Source: Granulicella rosea (lineage in GTDB: Bacteria > Acidobacteriota > Terriglobia > Terriglobales > Acidobacteriaceae). Taken from it: DNA of 64,000 nt. The notes beneath the pieces are model-generated. The model saw only the letters and a list, made by a program, of their open reading frames with translations. It was not told where the DNA came from and ran no database searches. Below are positions 37,332 to 46,889 of the stretch, one piece after another. The position numbers were made by a program, and so were the translations under genes. Numbering within the stretch: position 1 is the first letter of the stretch; each line of letters opens with the position of its first letter. The stretch spans positions 62,001 through 126,000 of the forward strand of contig NZ_FZOU01000009.1 of NCBI RefSeq assembly GCF_900188085.1, given 5' to 3'.

Positions 37332-39020
37332 CTAATACGCATGCAGAACATGCGCATAAAGAATCGCAAGGCCGCCCGCGACAAACGCCAGCACCACGCT
37401 GTGCTTCAGCGTGAAGCGGAAGAGCCTGGACTGCTCCGCCACGCTCAACCCGGTCGCGGCTGCTGCGATCGCGATCGTCTGGATGCTGATCATCTTGCCC
37501 ATCACGCCGCCGGCGGAGTTCGCCGCGGCCAGCAGCACCGGGTCGAAGCCCAGGCGGTTCGCCGTCACCACCTGCAGGTTGCCGAAGAGCGCATTGGCCG
37601 ACGTGTCCGACCCCGTGAGGAAGACGCCGAGCCAGCCCAGCAGCGCGCTGAAGAACGGGAACAGCGCGCCCGTCGCGGCGAACGCCAGGCCGAGCGTCAC
37701 GGTCGCGCCCGAGTAGTTCATCAGGAACGCCATCCCCAACACCGACGCAATCGTCGCCGTCGGCTTGCGAAGCTGGCGCACCACGCCCGCCAGAATGCTG
37801 AAGAACTGCGCCGGCTTCATCCGCAGCAGCCACACCGAGCACAACGTCGCGCAGAGGCACGAGGTTCCCGACGCCGAAAGGAAGTTGAAGGTAAACAGCG
37901 CGCCATAGGGTGTCGGTTTATGCACGATCGGCGTCATCTTCTGCACGACGTTATGCAACTGAGGCCACGGGATCACGACCGTCACCTTATCCAGCAGATG
38001 CGTCAGCGGCGGCCATCCCCAGAGCAGCACGAAGGCCACCAGGATGCCGTACGGCGCCCACGCATGGAAGACCTCGCCCGCCGTATACGTCGGGATCGTC
38101 TTCTCTTCGATGACCAGCTCCGCGTCATGCGCGCCATCGGAGCCGCGCCGCGCAAAACGCAGCAGCATCGCCGTCTTGCCCTCGTTCGCAACCGGCGCCG
38201 AAGCGCGCGCCCGGCGGAAGCGCAGCAGCAGAACCAGCGCCGCCATGGTGCAGAGACCCGCCAGAATATCCGTGAGCTGTGGTCCCAGGTAGTTCGAAAC
38301 GCAAAACTGCACCACGCCGCAGACACCGCCCGTGAGCAGCAGCGGCACGATGATCCCGTCGGTCGAAGCGAAGCCGCCCACGGCCAGAATGATGTACGTC
38401 GGCACGATAAACGTGATCGGCGCACACAGCGCACCGACGGCCGCGCTGAGCTTCGTGACCGAAAGCCCCGTCGTACCCGCCAGCGTAATGACTGGAATGC
38501 CGATCGAACCGAACGCCACCGGCGCCGTATTCGCCAGCAGGCAGAGCGCGGCGGCGCTGAACGGCGAGAAGCCAAGCCCGATGAGCATCGTAGCGGCGAT
38601 CGCGACCGGCGTACCAAAGCCGGCGGCGCCTTCGAGGAATCCGCTGAACGCGAACGCGATCAGCAGCGCCTGCAGCCTGGGGTCGGGCGTCAGCCGGCCG
38701 ATGGAGTTTTTGATGACCTCGAACTGCCCCGTCTCGACCGTAATCCGAAACAGCACGATGGCCCAGAAGATAATCCAGAGGATAGGAAAGAGGCCGAACG
38801 CCGCGCCGTTCAAAGCGCTGCTGACGGCGGTGACCAACGGCATCTTGTACCCGAAGACCGCGAGCGCCAGCGAGACGATCAGGCCGCAAAGACCAGCCTG
38901 CCACGCAGGCCGGCGCAGCACGCCCAGCATCAGCAGAACGATAAAGATCGGAAGCGCGGCGAGAAAAAACGAGAACGCAAGACCATGACCGAAGAGAAGG
39001 TAGCTTTGCTGCCAGATCAA
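37332..39020 (-). CDS. lldP: L-lactate permease
   Basis: 562 residues, TTG start with GAGG 8 bases upstream. About 13 membrane segments and the LctP-family signatures SGFLEGAAGFGTPVAI, GSIGIPVITLAGTTGL and TGSDTSANALFGNLQ. Imports lactate (or glycolate) with protons. The lactate dehydrogenase genes usually paired with it are absent. Confidence 0.95.
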   Translation of the reverse strand: MIWQQSYLLFGHGLAFSFFLAALPIFIVLLMLGVLRRPAWQAGLCGLIVSLALAVFGYKMPLVTAVSSALNGAAFGLFPILWIIFWAIVLFRITVETGQFEVIKNSIGRLTPDPRLQALLIAFAFSGFLEGAAGFGTPVAIAATMLIGLGFSPFSAAALCLLANTAPVAFGSIGIPVITLAGTTGLSVTKLSAAVGALCAPITFIVPTYIILAVGGFASTDGIIVPLLLTGGVCGVVQFCVSNYLGPQLTDILAGLCTMAALVLLLRFRRARASAPVANEGKTAMLLRFARRGSDGAHDAELVIEEKTIPTYTAGEVFHAWAPYGILVAFVLLWGWPPLTHLLDKVTVVIPWPQLHNVVQKMTPIVHKPTPYGALFTFNFLSASGTSCLCATLCSVWLLRMKPAQFFSILAGVVRQLRKPTATIASVLGMAFLMNYSGATVTLGLAFAATGALFPFFSALLGWLGVFLTGSDTSANALFGNLQVVTANRLGFDPVLLAAANSAGGVMGKMISIQTIAIAAAATGLSVAEQSRLFRFTLKHSVVLAFVAGGLAILYAHVLHAY

Positions 39021-39500
39021 GATGAATACCTCGAATGCCGCATTCTATTTGTCGTGTCGTATCTTATCCGGCTTGCGCATTAAAAATAGAGCCGGCGCAA
39101 CGCCGGAGCCGCCGGAGAGGCATGTCCACGTTGACCGCCAACCAATCTAGATATCTTCGATTCCTCCTAGTCTGCCACAACGTCCGCAGGCAGTCTTTGT
39201 GTTTCCATCGCTTCTTATGGATTCATTGGATCGATCGTCCACTCGATGGAGATTCCCCTGCTAGAGCGGATTACCTTTTGCTGGCGAGCAGCCCCAACTG
39301 TGTGTCATCCTGAGCGTAGCCGAAGGACCTGCGTTTGTTCTTGCTGTTGCTTGTTTTCGCCTTTGACGGGAGCATGAACAAGCAACGACAAAAGCCCAAA
39401 GCAGGTCCTTCACTACGCTCAGGATGACAGGCATTTGTGGGCTGCTGATTGAGGCCTAAAGGTAATCCGCTATAACGCGGGGTTGCCGGCTCGCCAGCCG
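39021..39500. other. Gene-free 480-base region with an inverted repeat pair (copy G)
   Basis: No convincing gene. Copy G is a facing pair: GTGTCATCCTGAGCGTAGC to TGTTGCTTGTTTTCGC (39303-39360), and the reverse unit at 39376-39440. The pair is bracketed by a second inverted pair, AGCGGATTACCTTT (39275-39288) and AAAGGTAATCCGCT (39460-39473). The left part is the lactate permease promoter side; the right part is 3' of the cellulose synthase gene. Confidence 0.7.
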
Positions 39501-42500
39501 CTATCGCACGGATACGACCCGCAGCCGTTCTTCCGCCAGCAGTGCGAGATAGTCGCGGATGTAGGTAGCCAGCACGAGACTGAAAGCCCCGACGACAAAG
39601 AGCAGCAGCCAGACGTGTTCCGCGAGCCAGATGCGCAGCAGAGGATAGGCCGCGATATCTCCGACGTGGTAGACAGGCGTGTCCATCGTGTAAGAGGAGA
39701 AGCGTCCATCGCGGAGCAGGCTGACGGACTGCGAGATGTCGCTCGATTGCGAGCGTTCCAGAAACACATCCGCGAAACGGTCCGCGGCTTCGTCGTTGCG
39801 CATGGCGACCACCACGATGGAGTTGCCTGCGGAGAAGGGCGACTGGATCCCTTCGAGGACCAGGTCGGGGATGCCGCCGATATTCGACGGCCGATGGTTC
39901 GCGGAGTCGTTGCCGATCAGCCGCTGCCAGTATGCGCGAAGTGTCTGGAGCGTGCCGGTGGTCTGCTGGACGTGGACTCCGTTGGCGTCGTAGGTGACGG
40001 GCAGTACGTTTTCGATCGCGTTGAAGGCTGGCTGATCGGATGTGCCGCCCAGGATGAGATAGTCGCGGCCGGAGCGCATCACGGCGTCCGGGCCGGCGAC
40101 CTCGACGCGCAGCGCCGGATAGCCGGTCTGGGCGCCGCAGTGGCTCATGAGGTAAAGAAACAGCGCGATCTCACCGGCCGTGGGCGTGGTGGGGACGACG
40201 ATCGTGGTGTCGGCCAGATCCGCTCTCCGGGTAAACGGAAAGCCCGCGTTGGCGAGGAGTTCCAGATTCGGCATGGCGGCCCAGTGGGCGAGGCCGCGCA
40301 GATCGACGTAGGAGTTGCGCAGAATCGCGCCCGAGAGCGCACTCGAAGCGTCCTTGTTTCCGGCGCCCGGATTGGCGGGGACAAAGTCGAAGTTGAAGAG
40401 AAAGGTATTGCCGAAGGGCCGCATGGCGGCCACGGGCAGGATCACGGACCGCTGCCGGTCGGAGAAGTCGGCGCCCGGCTGCAGCGGCGCCTCGTTGATC
40501 AGCGTCCCATTGGCGAAGACGCGCAGGAACGACCCCGCCGCCAGCGGCAACGCGTTATACCGGTAGGTGAGCTTCAGGTCGAGATTCTGCTTCTCGCCAT
40601 AGTGCAGATCGGGCGGGACACGAAGATAGACCGGCAGCGGATGGCTGCCATCCGACGTCAGCGCCTGCTGGGAGCTGAGCTCCCAGAGCGAGGTGAGATG
40701 GCTGGTCGTGAGCCAGCGCGGCGCATCGTCGGGCTGGCGCTCCGCAGGCAGGGGAAAGGCGCCGATGGCGACCGACTCGCCGAGACGCGGCGTGGTCTCG
40801 CCCGGCTGCAGGTGGGCGACGGCCATCAAAGAGAGCGCGCGCGCGACGTTCAACAACTGCTCATCGTCCTGTCCGGCAAGGATCAGAGCGCTTCCCTCCG
40901 GATCGGATGGATTGGCCTTGATGTTGAGCGAACCGCCGGCCTGGGGGATATGCAGATCCGGCGGCAGGGTCGCGCCATCGCCGGCGAAGACGATGACGTT
41001 TCCCGACGGGATGTGGCCGACGCTCACCGAAAAACGAATCGGCTTGCTGCTGGCCTGGATGCCCAGCCACGAGGCGACGACGCCGGCGGCCTGCAACATC
41101 CGTGGCGAGGGTGGCGCCAGGAAGACGAACGGAATGGTGGTCGTCGTCTGCAGATCCGCATCGAAAATCGGCTGCGGCAGCAGGCTCAGGTCGTTCTTGA
41201 AGGGAATGCGGTCCGCCGCGATCAGCAGGGTGGAGCTGGCGCCGATGTTGGCGAGGACGTTCGCGCGTGCGCTGGCCTCGGACTGCAGCAGCGTGCCGCC
41301 GGTGAACTCGAAGGTGATCTCGTTGGAGCGGATGAGCAGGGCCGCCGGGATGGGCAGGGCGACAAAGCCGTACTCGCCCGGCTTCTGACGCTCCTCCGGC
41401 GCATCGATCTCGGCGATGGGGGTGTTGTTGAGCGAAATCTTGATCGTGCCGCTTCCGGGCAGCAGGTCGGGGCTGAAGTGATAGGTCAGGTTCAGCGTCG
41501 CCTGGCGTGGGACCAGCGAGTGGGGCAGGACCAGGCCGACCGACTGATACGAGTGAGGCCCGTGCATCTCGACCGCATTGTGGACGCCGGTATCCTTGAA
41601 CGTGATCGCATAATTGGCTGCCTCCGCGGCGACGGGCGCGGTCGCGGGCGTAAAGAGAGTGATGCGCTGACGCACTGTCTTCTGCGGCGTCGCGGCGGAC
41701 GCGGCCGCAACCGGCTGTGCGGGTAGCGGCGCCGCATCGATGGCTGGCGCCGGCGCCGTCTGCGCGCCGGGAATCTGGGCGCCCGGAATCTGGCTGGCTG
41801 GCGACTGCCCCAACAGGTTGACCGTCGCCAGAAGCGCAAGCAGGAGCGACGCGGTCGCCAACGCGGCTGCGGTCTTCTTCTTTCTTCTTGGCAGCAGGCC
41901 GCGCAGCACCTGGTTGAATCCGGTGAACGAGAGCCGGATGACGCGGGCCAGACTGACCAGCGGCCGGTCGACCTCGATCTGCGCACGGTTGCCGATCCAT
42001 GAATCGGCGCGAGAATAGATGGCGCGCGTGAGAGTCTCCTGCTGCGCGATGCTGTGCGCCTCGAACTGCAGCCGGATGGAATCGTCGCGCAGGCCGACGA
42101 CCTTTGCGTTGACACGGCAGTCGGTATCGTCGTCGCCGGTCTGTTCGGGGAAGGCGATCTGGATCATCTCGCCGAGGGTGAAGCGGGCTGGATTGTCCAT
42201 GCGCAGGGCAGTTCCGCCGACGGAGATGTCCTGTGTCGTGCCGGAGACCGTCTCGCCGTCCGCGCCGTGCAAATTCACCTTGATATGCGCGGGAATACGG
42301 ACGGAGCTGCGCCGCTGCATCTGCTCGTTCGCCACCGCCGCCGCCACGCCGAGGATGACCATGTTGAAGCAGATCCAGAGCAGATTGCTGAGCACCGTTC
42401 CGGGATGCGTGGGGTCCGTGACCAGCAGGCGGTAAGGCGCCGCGCAAAGACCGAGGAAGTTGAGAAAGAGCAGCCAGGTGGTCGGCGCGGCGATGTGCCG

Positions 42501-44081
42501 GTCGAAGGTCGTCTCGCTCAGCGTGCTGCCTTTGTCCGTGACATTGAACTTGCCCAGCTTGGGATTGATGAGCGCGAGCAGGGTCGGCATGAGGATGTAA
42601 GGCGCCAGCACCGTCTCGTAGATCTCGTTCCAAAAGGAGTGCCGATGCTTGCCCTGCACGCGCGAGTTCGTGATGCTCGAGATGACCAGGTGCGGCATCG
42701 CATAGGCGAGAATGGCGACCCAGTAACCGGGGATGATCGTGCGTCCGCCAAGCATGTAAACCAGCGGTGCGAGCAGGAAGATAAGCCTTGGCACGGCGTA
42801 CATGAAGTGCAGCATCGCGTTGAAGTAGCAGAGACGCTGCGTGAACTTCATGCCGGAGGCCAGCATCGGGTTATCCGTGCGCAGGATCTGGATCATGCCG
42901 CGGGCCCAGCGAATGCGCTGGCCGACATGCGCCGCAAGGGTCTCGGTGGCGAGGCCCGCGGCCTGCGGAAGATTGATGTAGGCCGTATTCCAACCCTTCT
43001 TCTGCATGCGCAACGAGGTATGCGCGTCCTCCGTCACGGTCTCGGTGGCAATTCCGCCGACCTCGTTCAGCGCGGCGCGCCGGATCACCGCGCAGGACCC
43101 GCAGAAGAAGGTTGCGTTCCACAGGTCGTTGCCGTCCTGGATAACGCCGTAGAAGAGCTCCCCTTCGTTGGGGATGGACTTGTATTGCAGCAGGTTGCGC
43201 TCGAAGGGATCGGGCGAGTAGAAGAAGTGAGGCGTCTGCAGCATCGCCAGCTTCTGTTCGGCGAGGAACCAGCCGACGGTGACCTGCAGAAAGCTGCGCG
43301 TGGGCACGTGGTCGCAATCGAAGATCGTCACCAGCGGCGAGTTCATCTTCGTAAGCGCGTGGTTGATATTGCCGGCCTTGGCGTGATCGTGCTTCGAGCG
43401 TACGACGTAACCCACGCCGGCCTCTTCGGCGAAGCTGCGGAAGCTCTCGCGCGTGCCGTCGTCGAGGATGTAGACATGGAGCTTCTCCGGCGGATAGTCG
43501 ATGTTGATGGCTGCAAGCGCCGTATAACGCACCAGCGAGAGCGGCTCATTATAAGTCGGGATCAGCACATCGACGTGCGGCCAAAGGTCTTCATCGGCGG
43601 GCAGAGGAATAGGCTTGCGACGAAGCGGAGAGCTGGTCTGCATGAAGCCCAGCACCATGATCAGGATCGTATACGCCTCGGCGGAGAGCAGCAGCAGCAT
43701 GAGGAACGAGTCGATCGTCCAATGGTCGTTGGATTCGTCCCCGAAGAACTGCACGATCGTGTGGATACGCCACCACCCATAACGGAGCGTGGCGGCTAGC
43801 GAGAACAGCATTAACGAGATTGTGATCGCATGAGACTTCGAACCGCGGTTCAACACCAGCGCCAGCGCAATGCTGATGCCGCCCAGCACAATCTGCTTCG
43901 GCCAACTGAGATACAGACTGATGAACTGGACAAGAAAGAACGTGCCAAGCAACGCAACAGCGATGCGGAGGATGCGTGTCGTAGAACTTTGGGTACCCAG
44001 AAAGATGCTCACACTGGTTACTTTCGTGCGGAAACCCACCGCTGACAATACAACATTAGTCAAACCCGGCAACCCGGTCAT
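39501..44081 (-). CDS. bcsAB: Cellulose synthase, BcsA-BcsB fusion
   Basis: 1,526 residues. The catalytic half has membrane helices at the N-terminus, a GT2 domain with DDG (207-209), DCD (255-257), FFCGS (326), TED (350-352) and QRIRW (388-392), further helices, then a PilZ domain with RRSSVR (590-595) and DISVGG (618-623) for cyclic-di-GMP. A membrane segment near 715-735 and an Ala/Pro linker lead into a BcsB-like periplasmic half ending in a helix (LLLFVVGAFSLVLATYI). BcsA and BcsB are usually separate; single chains are known in acetic acid bacteria. No bcsC, bcsZ or bcsD lies nearby. The first ATG (44081) has no good ribosome site, so the start is uncertain. Confidence 0.93.
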   Translation of the reverse strand: MTGLPGLTNVVLSAVGFRTKVTSVSIFLGTQSSTTRILRIAVALLGTFFLVQFISLYLSWPKQIVLGGISIALALVLNRGSKSHAITISLMLFSLAATLRYGWWRIHTIVQFFGDESNDHWTIDSFLMLLLLSAEAYTILIMVLGFMQTSSPLRRKPIPLPADEDLWPHVDVLIPTYNEPLSLVRYTALAAINIDYPPEKLHVYILDDGTRESFRSFAEEAGVGYVVRSKHDHAKAGNINHALTKMNSPLVTIFDCDHVPTRSFLQVTVGWFLAEQKLAMLQTPHFFYSPDPFERNLLQYKSIPNEGELFYGVIQDGNDLWNATFFCGSCAVIRRAALNEVGGIATETVTEDAHTSLRMQKKGWNTAYINLPQAAGLATETLAAHVGQRIRWARGMIQILRTDNPMLASGMKFTQRLCYFNAMLHFMYAVPRLIFLLAPLVYMLGGRTIIPGYWVAILAYAMPHLVISSITNSRVQGKHRHSFWNEIYETVLAPYILMPTLLALINPKLGKFNVTDKGSTLSETTFDRHIAAPTTWLLFLNFLGLCAAPYRLLVTDPTHPGTVLSNLLWICFNMVILGVAAAVANEQMQRRSSVRIPAHIKVNLHGADGETVSGTTQDISVGGTALRMDNPARFTLGEMIQIAFPEQTGDDDTDCRVNAKVVGLRDDSIRLQFEAHSIAQQETLTRAIYSRADSWIGNRAQIEVDRPLVSLARVIRLSFTGFNQVLRGLLPRRKKKTAAALATASLLLALLATVNLLGQSPASQIPGAQIPGAQTAPAPAIDAAPLPAQPVAAASAATPQKTVRQRITLFTPATAPVAAEAANYAITFKDTGVHNAVEMHGPHSYQSVGLVLPHSLVPRQATLNLTYHFSPDLLPGSGTIKISLNNTPIAEIDAPEERQKPGEYGFVALPIPAALLIRSNEITFEFTGGTLLQSEASARANVLANIGASSTLLIAADRIPFKNDLSLLPQPIFDADLQTTTTIPFVFLAPPSPRMLQAAGVVASWLGIQASSKPIRFSVSVGHIPSGNVIVFAGDGATLPPDLHIPQAGGSLNIKANPSDPEGSALILAGQDDEQLLNVARALSLMAVAHLQPGETTPRLGESVAIGAFPLPAERQPDDAPRWLTTSHLTSLWELSSQQALTSDGSHPLPVYLRVPPDLHYGEKQNLDLKLTYRYNALPLAAGSFLRVFANGTLINEAPLQPGADFSDRQRSVILPVAAMRPFGNTFLFNFDFVPANPGAGNKDASSALSGAILRNSYVDLRGLAHWAAMPNLELLANAGFPFTRRADLADTTIVVPTTPTAGEIALFLYLMSHCGAQTGYPALRVEVAGPDAVMRSGRDYLILGGTSDQPAFNAIENVLPVTYDANGVHVQQTTGTLQTLRAYWQRLIGNDSANHRPSNIGGIPDLVLEGIQSPFSAGNSIVVVAMRNDEAADRFADVFLERSQSSDISQSVSLLRDGRFSSYTMDTPVYHVGDIAAYPLLRIWLAEHVWLLLFVVGAFSLVLATYIRDYLALLAEERLRVVSVR

Positions 44082-44160
44082 GTTAGAGATGTCTGCCGTA
44101 TCGCTTGAAACCTTTTGTCCGATAAGAATCGTTCCGTCTCATCGGCGCGCTGGAGCGTCG

Positions 44161-45231
44161 TCAGTCGATCGCCCCATTGGCCTTGAGGAACTTCAAGCTC
44201 AGGAGCATGGCCTTCTCCGACTCCTCCGTCGAAAAGCCGCCATGCCCACCCCCGGCAATGACATCCTGCCCATTCGGAATGTGAGCGGCATCGAGAGCCT
44301 TCTTCAACTCCGCAGATTGTGTGGGATCTACGGTGCGGTCACTGTCTCCGTTGACGATAAAGGTGGGCGGAAGGCCTGGGCGAATGTACGTGAGGGGCGA
44401 CATCTCCCTGGCGCGGGCAAGCACCGCCGGACTGGGTTCGGGCCAGCGCTGGCCCGCCGGACGACCGGCAGCAGGCGAGGCCGCCGGCAGAGGCAGGTCG
44501 AGGCCAAGCCACTGATGGGTAAAGTCCGTACTGCCATGCTGCTTGAGACCCGCGACCAGGTCGGTAGGCCCATAATCGTCGAGCACGGCGGCGACCGGCG
44601 GCTGATCGGTGCATCCCGCCGGGTTGAACGACGCGGGAGCATAGCCCGCCATCAGCGCCAGATGTCCGCCAGCCGAGCCTCCCCACACGATCACGCGGTT
44701 CAGGTCGAAGTTGTACTTGCCGGCATTGGCCTTTACCCAGGCCAGCGCGCAGCGAACGTCCTGGATCGCCGCCGGGGCTGGCGCGTCGATCGCATTGCGA
44801 TACTGCACGGTTACGACGCTTGCGCCCGCGGCAAAGAACCCACCGAAGCTGCTCGATGAGCTGGGGCGATCGCCTCGCAGCCAGCCTCCGCCGTGGATCT
44901 GAACGACGACCGGCGTCGGTCTGGGCGAGGGCGTCCGATACACGTCAAGGTGAAGGTCGATCGTTCCAGACGGCCCCGTGTTCGGCACAGGCTCGCGGAT
45001 CCCCTTCGGCACGCCGGGATCGGGAGAGGCGGCAGCGCTGGGATTGTGGATGAGCGGGACCGTCGCGAAGACGATGTTGTCCGTCTCCGTCACCTTCACG
45101 GACCTCCAGCTCGCGGGGTTCGCCCAGGCCTCAGCCTCTGTTGTCGACTGAGAGCAGGCCGCGACGCACGAGGCTCCCAGCATGAACGCTGCAAGCGATC
45201 TTCCTACAATAACAACTGCGCTTACCCGCAT
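44161..45231 (-). CDS. Alpha/beta-hydrolase esterase, exported
   Basis: 356 residues with an N-terminal export signal that contains a lipobox-like VAAC. Oxyanion motif QIHGGGWLRG, nucleophile elbow VWGGSAGGHLA, acid in NGDSDRTVD and His in GGGHGGFSTE: the BD-FAE/hormone-sensitive-lipase type. Likely a carboxylesterase; substrate unknown. Divergent from the MarR gene. Confidence 0.88.
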   Translation of the reverse strand: MRVSAVVIVGRSLAAFMLGASCVAACSQSTTEAEAWANPASWRSVKVTETDNIVFATVPLIHNPSAAASPDPGVPKGIREPVPNTGPSGTIDLHLDVYRTPSPRPTPVVVQIHGGGWLRGDRPSSSSSFGGFFAAGASVVTVQYRNAIDAPAPAAIQDVRCALAWVKANAGKYNFDLNRVIVWGGSAGGHLALMAGYAPASFNPAGCTDQPPVAAVLDDYGPTDLVAGLKQHGSTDFTHQWLGLDLPLPAASPAAGRPAGQRWPEPSPAVLARAREMSPLTYIRPGLPPTFIVNGDSDRTVDPTQSAELKKALDAAHIPNGQDVIAGGGHGGFSTEESEKAMLLSLKFLKANGAID

Positions 45232-45326
45232 ACGTCTTCACCGTCCTGGTTGGGACCACCATCCTATCTTGGGGCAACGGGAAGTTTCAAACCCCAGGGG
45301 TAAACCGGATAGAACTCGTCAAAAGA

Positions 45327-45342
45327 ATCTTTATGTAAAGAT
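45327..45342. promoter_or_regulatory. Palindrome ATCTTTATGTAAAGAT, candidate MarR operator
   Basis: Perfect 7-bp arms around TG, 58 bases upstream of the MarR start and between divergent genes; size and symmetry fit a MarR-family operator with autoregulation. Confidence 0.55.
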
Positions 45343-45399
45343 ACTTCATCTACTGAATGTGACCGGATAAGCACAGCCGGACGGATGGAGGCTTCGCAT

Positions 45400-45846
45400 A
45401 TGACCGATGTACCGACCGCAGGCCAGCTTTGGATCGTTCTGGTTCGCTGCACCAAGGCGCTCACCGAGCACGTGGAGCAGAGCGTCGCCGAGGCGGGGTT
45501 GGTCCTGACCGACTTCATGATCCTCGAGGCTCTGCTGCACAAGGGGCCGCTGACGATCACGGAGATTCAAAGCAAAATCCTGCTCGCCAGCGGATCGATG
45601 ACCGCTGCCGTGGACCGGCTGGAGCGCAAGGGATGCATCGTGCGCCGCTCCATCCAGCAGGATCGCCGCGCCCGCCAACTGGAGCTGACGCCAGACGGCC
45701 GCGCGCTGATCGAGCGAATCTACGCCAGCCACAAGGCCGAGTTCGAGGCTCTGATGAGCGTGCTCGGCGACGACGAAAGGCGCCAGACCTACGCCAGCCT
45801 GAAGAAACTTGGGCTGCACGCAGCGGCGGCGCACGCGAGAAGGTAA
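45400..45846 (+). CDS. MarR-family transcriptional regulator (MhqR-like)
   Basis: 148 residues from the ATG at 45400, which has GGAGG 8 bases upstream. Winged HTH: GPLTITEIQSKILLASGSM then MTAAVDRLERKGCIVRR. With the VOC dioxygenase and hydrolase downstream it matches the layout of Bacillus MhqR/MhqO/MhqD, which respond to quinones and catechols; that role is inferred from context. Confidence 0.88.
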   Translation: MTDVPTAGQLWIVLVRCTKALTEHVEQSVAEAGLVLTDFMILEALLHKGPLTITEIQSKILLASGSMTAAVDRLERKGCIVRRSIQQDRRARQLELTPDGRALIERIYASHKAEFEALMSVLGDDERRQTYASLKKLGLHAAAAHARR

Positions 45847-45857
45847 TTCTCTCCTGC

Positions 45858-45877
45858 ATATCGCAAGCGATATCGCA
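45858..45877. promoter_or_regulatory. Two ATATCGCA sites 12 bp apart
   Basis: ATATCGCA at 45858-45865 and 45870-45877 (TGCGATAT on the minus strand), exactly 12 bp apart; 45858-45873 is also a palindrome. The same 8-mer at the same 12-bp phase occurs before parA (53584, 53596, 53608). Lies between the MarR stop and the dioxygenase start. Confidence 0.5.
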
Positions 45878-45902
45878 AACCGTTTTGTACGAAAGGAACA
45901 CC

Positions 45903-46889
45903 ATGAAGACGCCCATCGCAGGTCTGCACCACGTTACCGCCATCGCCTCCAACCCGCAGCGCAACCTCGACTTCTACACCGAGGTCCTCGGCCTCCGCTT
46001 CGTCAAGAAGACCGTCAACTTCGACGATCCGGGCACATATCACTTCTACTTCGGCGACGATACCGGCAAGCCGGGCACGATCCTCACCTTCTTCCCGTGG
46101 CCGCACGCGAAACGCGGCCGTCTGGGCGCTGGCGAAGTCGCCGCGACTGCCTTTTCCATCCCGGCCGGCTCGCTTCCCTACTGGACCGACAGGTTGGGCA
46201 AGCACTCGGTCGATTTCGCGCAGAGCGTGCGCTTCGGCTCGCCAGTGATCGCCTTCGCCGATCCCGACGGCATGGGTCTGGAGCTGGTCGAAAACACCGA
46301 GGCGCAACCGGGCGTCGCGCCGCGCTACTCCGACGTTCCGGCCGCGTACGCCGTGCAGGGTTTCTACGGCGTTACGCTGCTGGAGCGCCGCGTGGAGCCG
46401 ACCGCCAGCGTCCTTGAAGTGATGCAATATAAGGAGATCGCACGCGAGGGCGACCGGGTTCGCTTCTCCCCGGCGGGCGATGCGCTCGGCCGGGTCGTCG
46501 ATCTCTTGATCGACCGCGACGCCGAGCCCAGCCGCATGGGTGCGGGCACCGTGCATCACATCGCCTTCCGCAACACAGGCGACGAGGACCAGCTCGCCTG
46601 GCGCGAGACCCTCGCGCCCATGGTCGGCGTGACGCCGGTGCAGGAGCGCACCTACTTCCGCTCGATCTACTTCCGCGAGCCGGGCGGCGTGCTCTTCGAG
46701 ATGGCGACCGACACCCCGGGCTTCCTGATCGACGAGCCGGTGGAGGCCCTTGGCGAGGCGCTCCACATCCCGGAGTGGTACGAGCCGCAGCGCCCGGCCA
46801 TCGAGGCGCGGCTCACCCCGCTGACGCTGCACAAGTTCAACCGCACTTCGGAATCGGAATCGGAATCGGAATCGGAGGCAGCCCAGTGA
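45903..46889 (+). CDS. VOC-superfamily ring-cleaving dioxygenase (MhqO/MhqA-like)
   Basis: 328 residues; ATG at 45903 with AAGGAA upstream. Two VOC (glyoxalase/extradiol dioxygenase) domains; likely metal ligands are His in GLHHVTAI, His in GTVHHIAF and Glu in GGVLFEMA. Likely opens aromatic diols or detoxifies quinones. The C-terminus is a run of five Ser-Glu pairs coded by a hexanucleotide repeat. The stop overlaps the next GTG start. Confidence 0.88.
   Translation: MKTPIAGLHHVTAIASNPQRNLDFYTEVLGLRFVKKTVNFDDPGTYHFYFGDDTGKPGTILTFFPWPHAKRGRLGAGEVAATAFSIPAGSLPYWTDRLGKHSVDFAQSVRFGSPVIAFADPDGMGLELVENTEAQPGVAPRYSDVPAAYAVQGFYGVTLLERRVEPTASVLEVMQYKEIAREGDRVRFSPAGDALGRVVDLLIDRDAEPSRMGAGTVHHIAFRNTGDEDQLAWRETLAPMVGVTPVQERTYFRSIYFREPGGVLFEMATDTPGFLIDEPVEALGEALHIPEWYEPQRPAIEARLTPLTLHKFNRTSESESESESEAAQ
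46848..46877 (+). repeat. Hexanucleotide tandem repeat (TCGGAA)4 TCGGAG
   Basis: Five 6-bp units coding (Ser-Glu)5 at the end of the dioxygenase. The last unit with the next G forms the GGAGG ribosome site of the following hydrolase. Slippage would keep frame. Confidence 0.9.

Noticed and set aside
45429-45902. In-frame N-terminal extension of the VOC dioxygenase
   Set aside because: It overlaps the MarR gene in another frame and has low-complexity composition; the ATG at 45903 has a ribosome site and begins the VOC fold.
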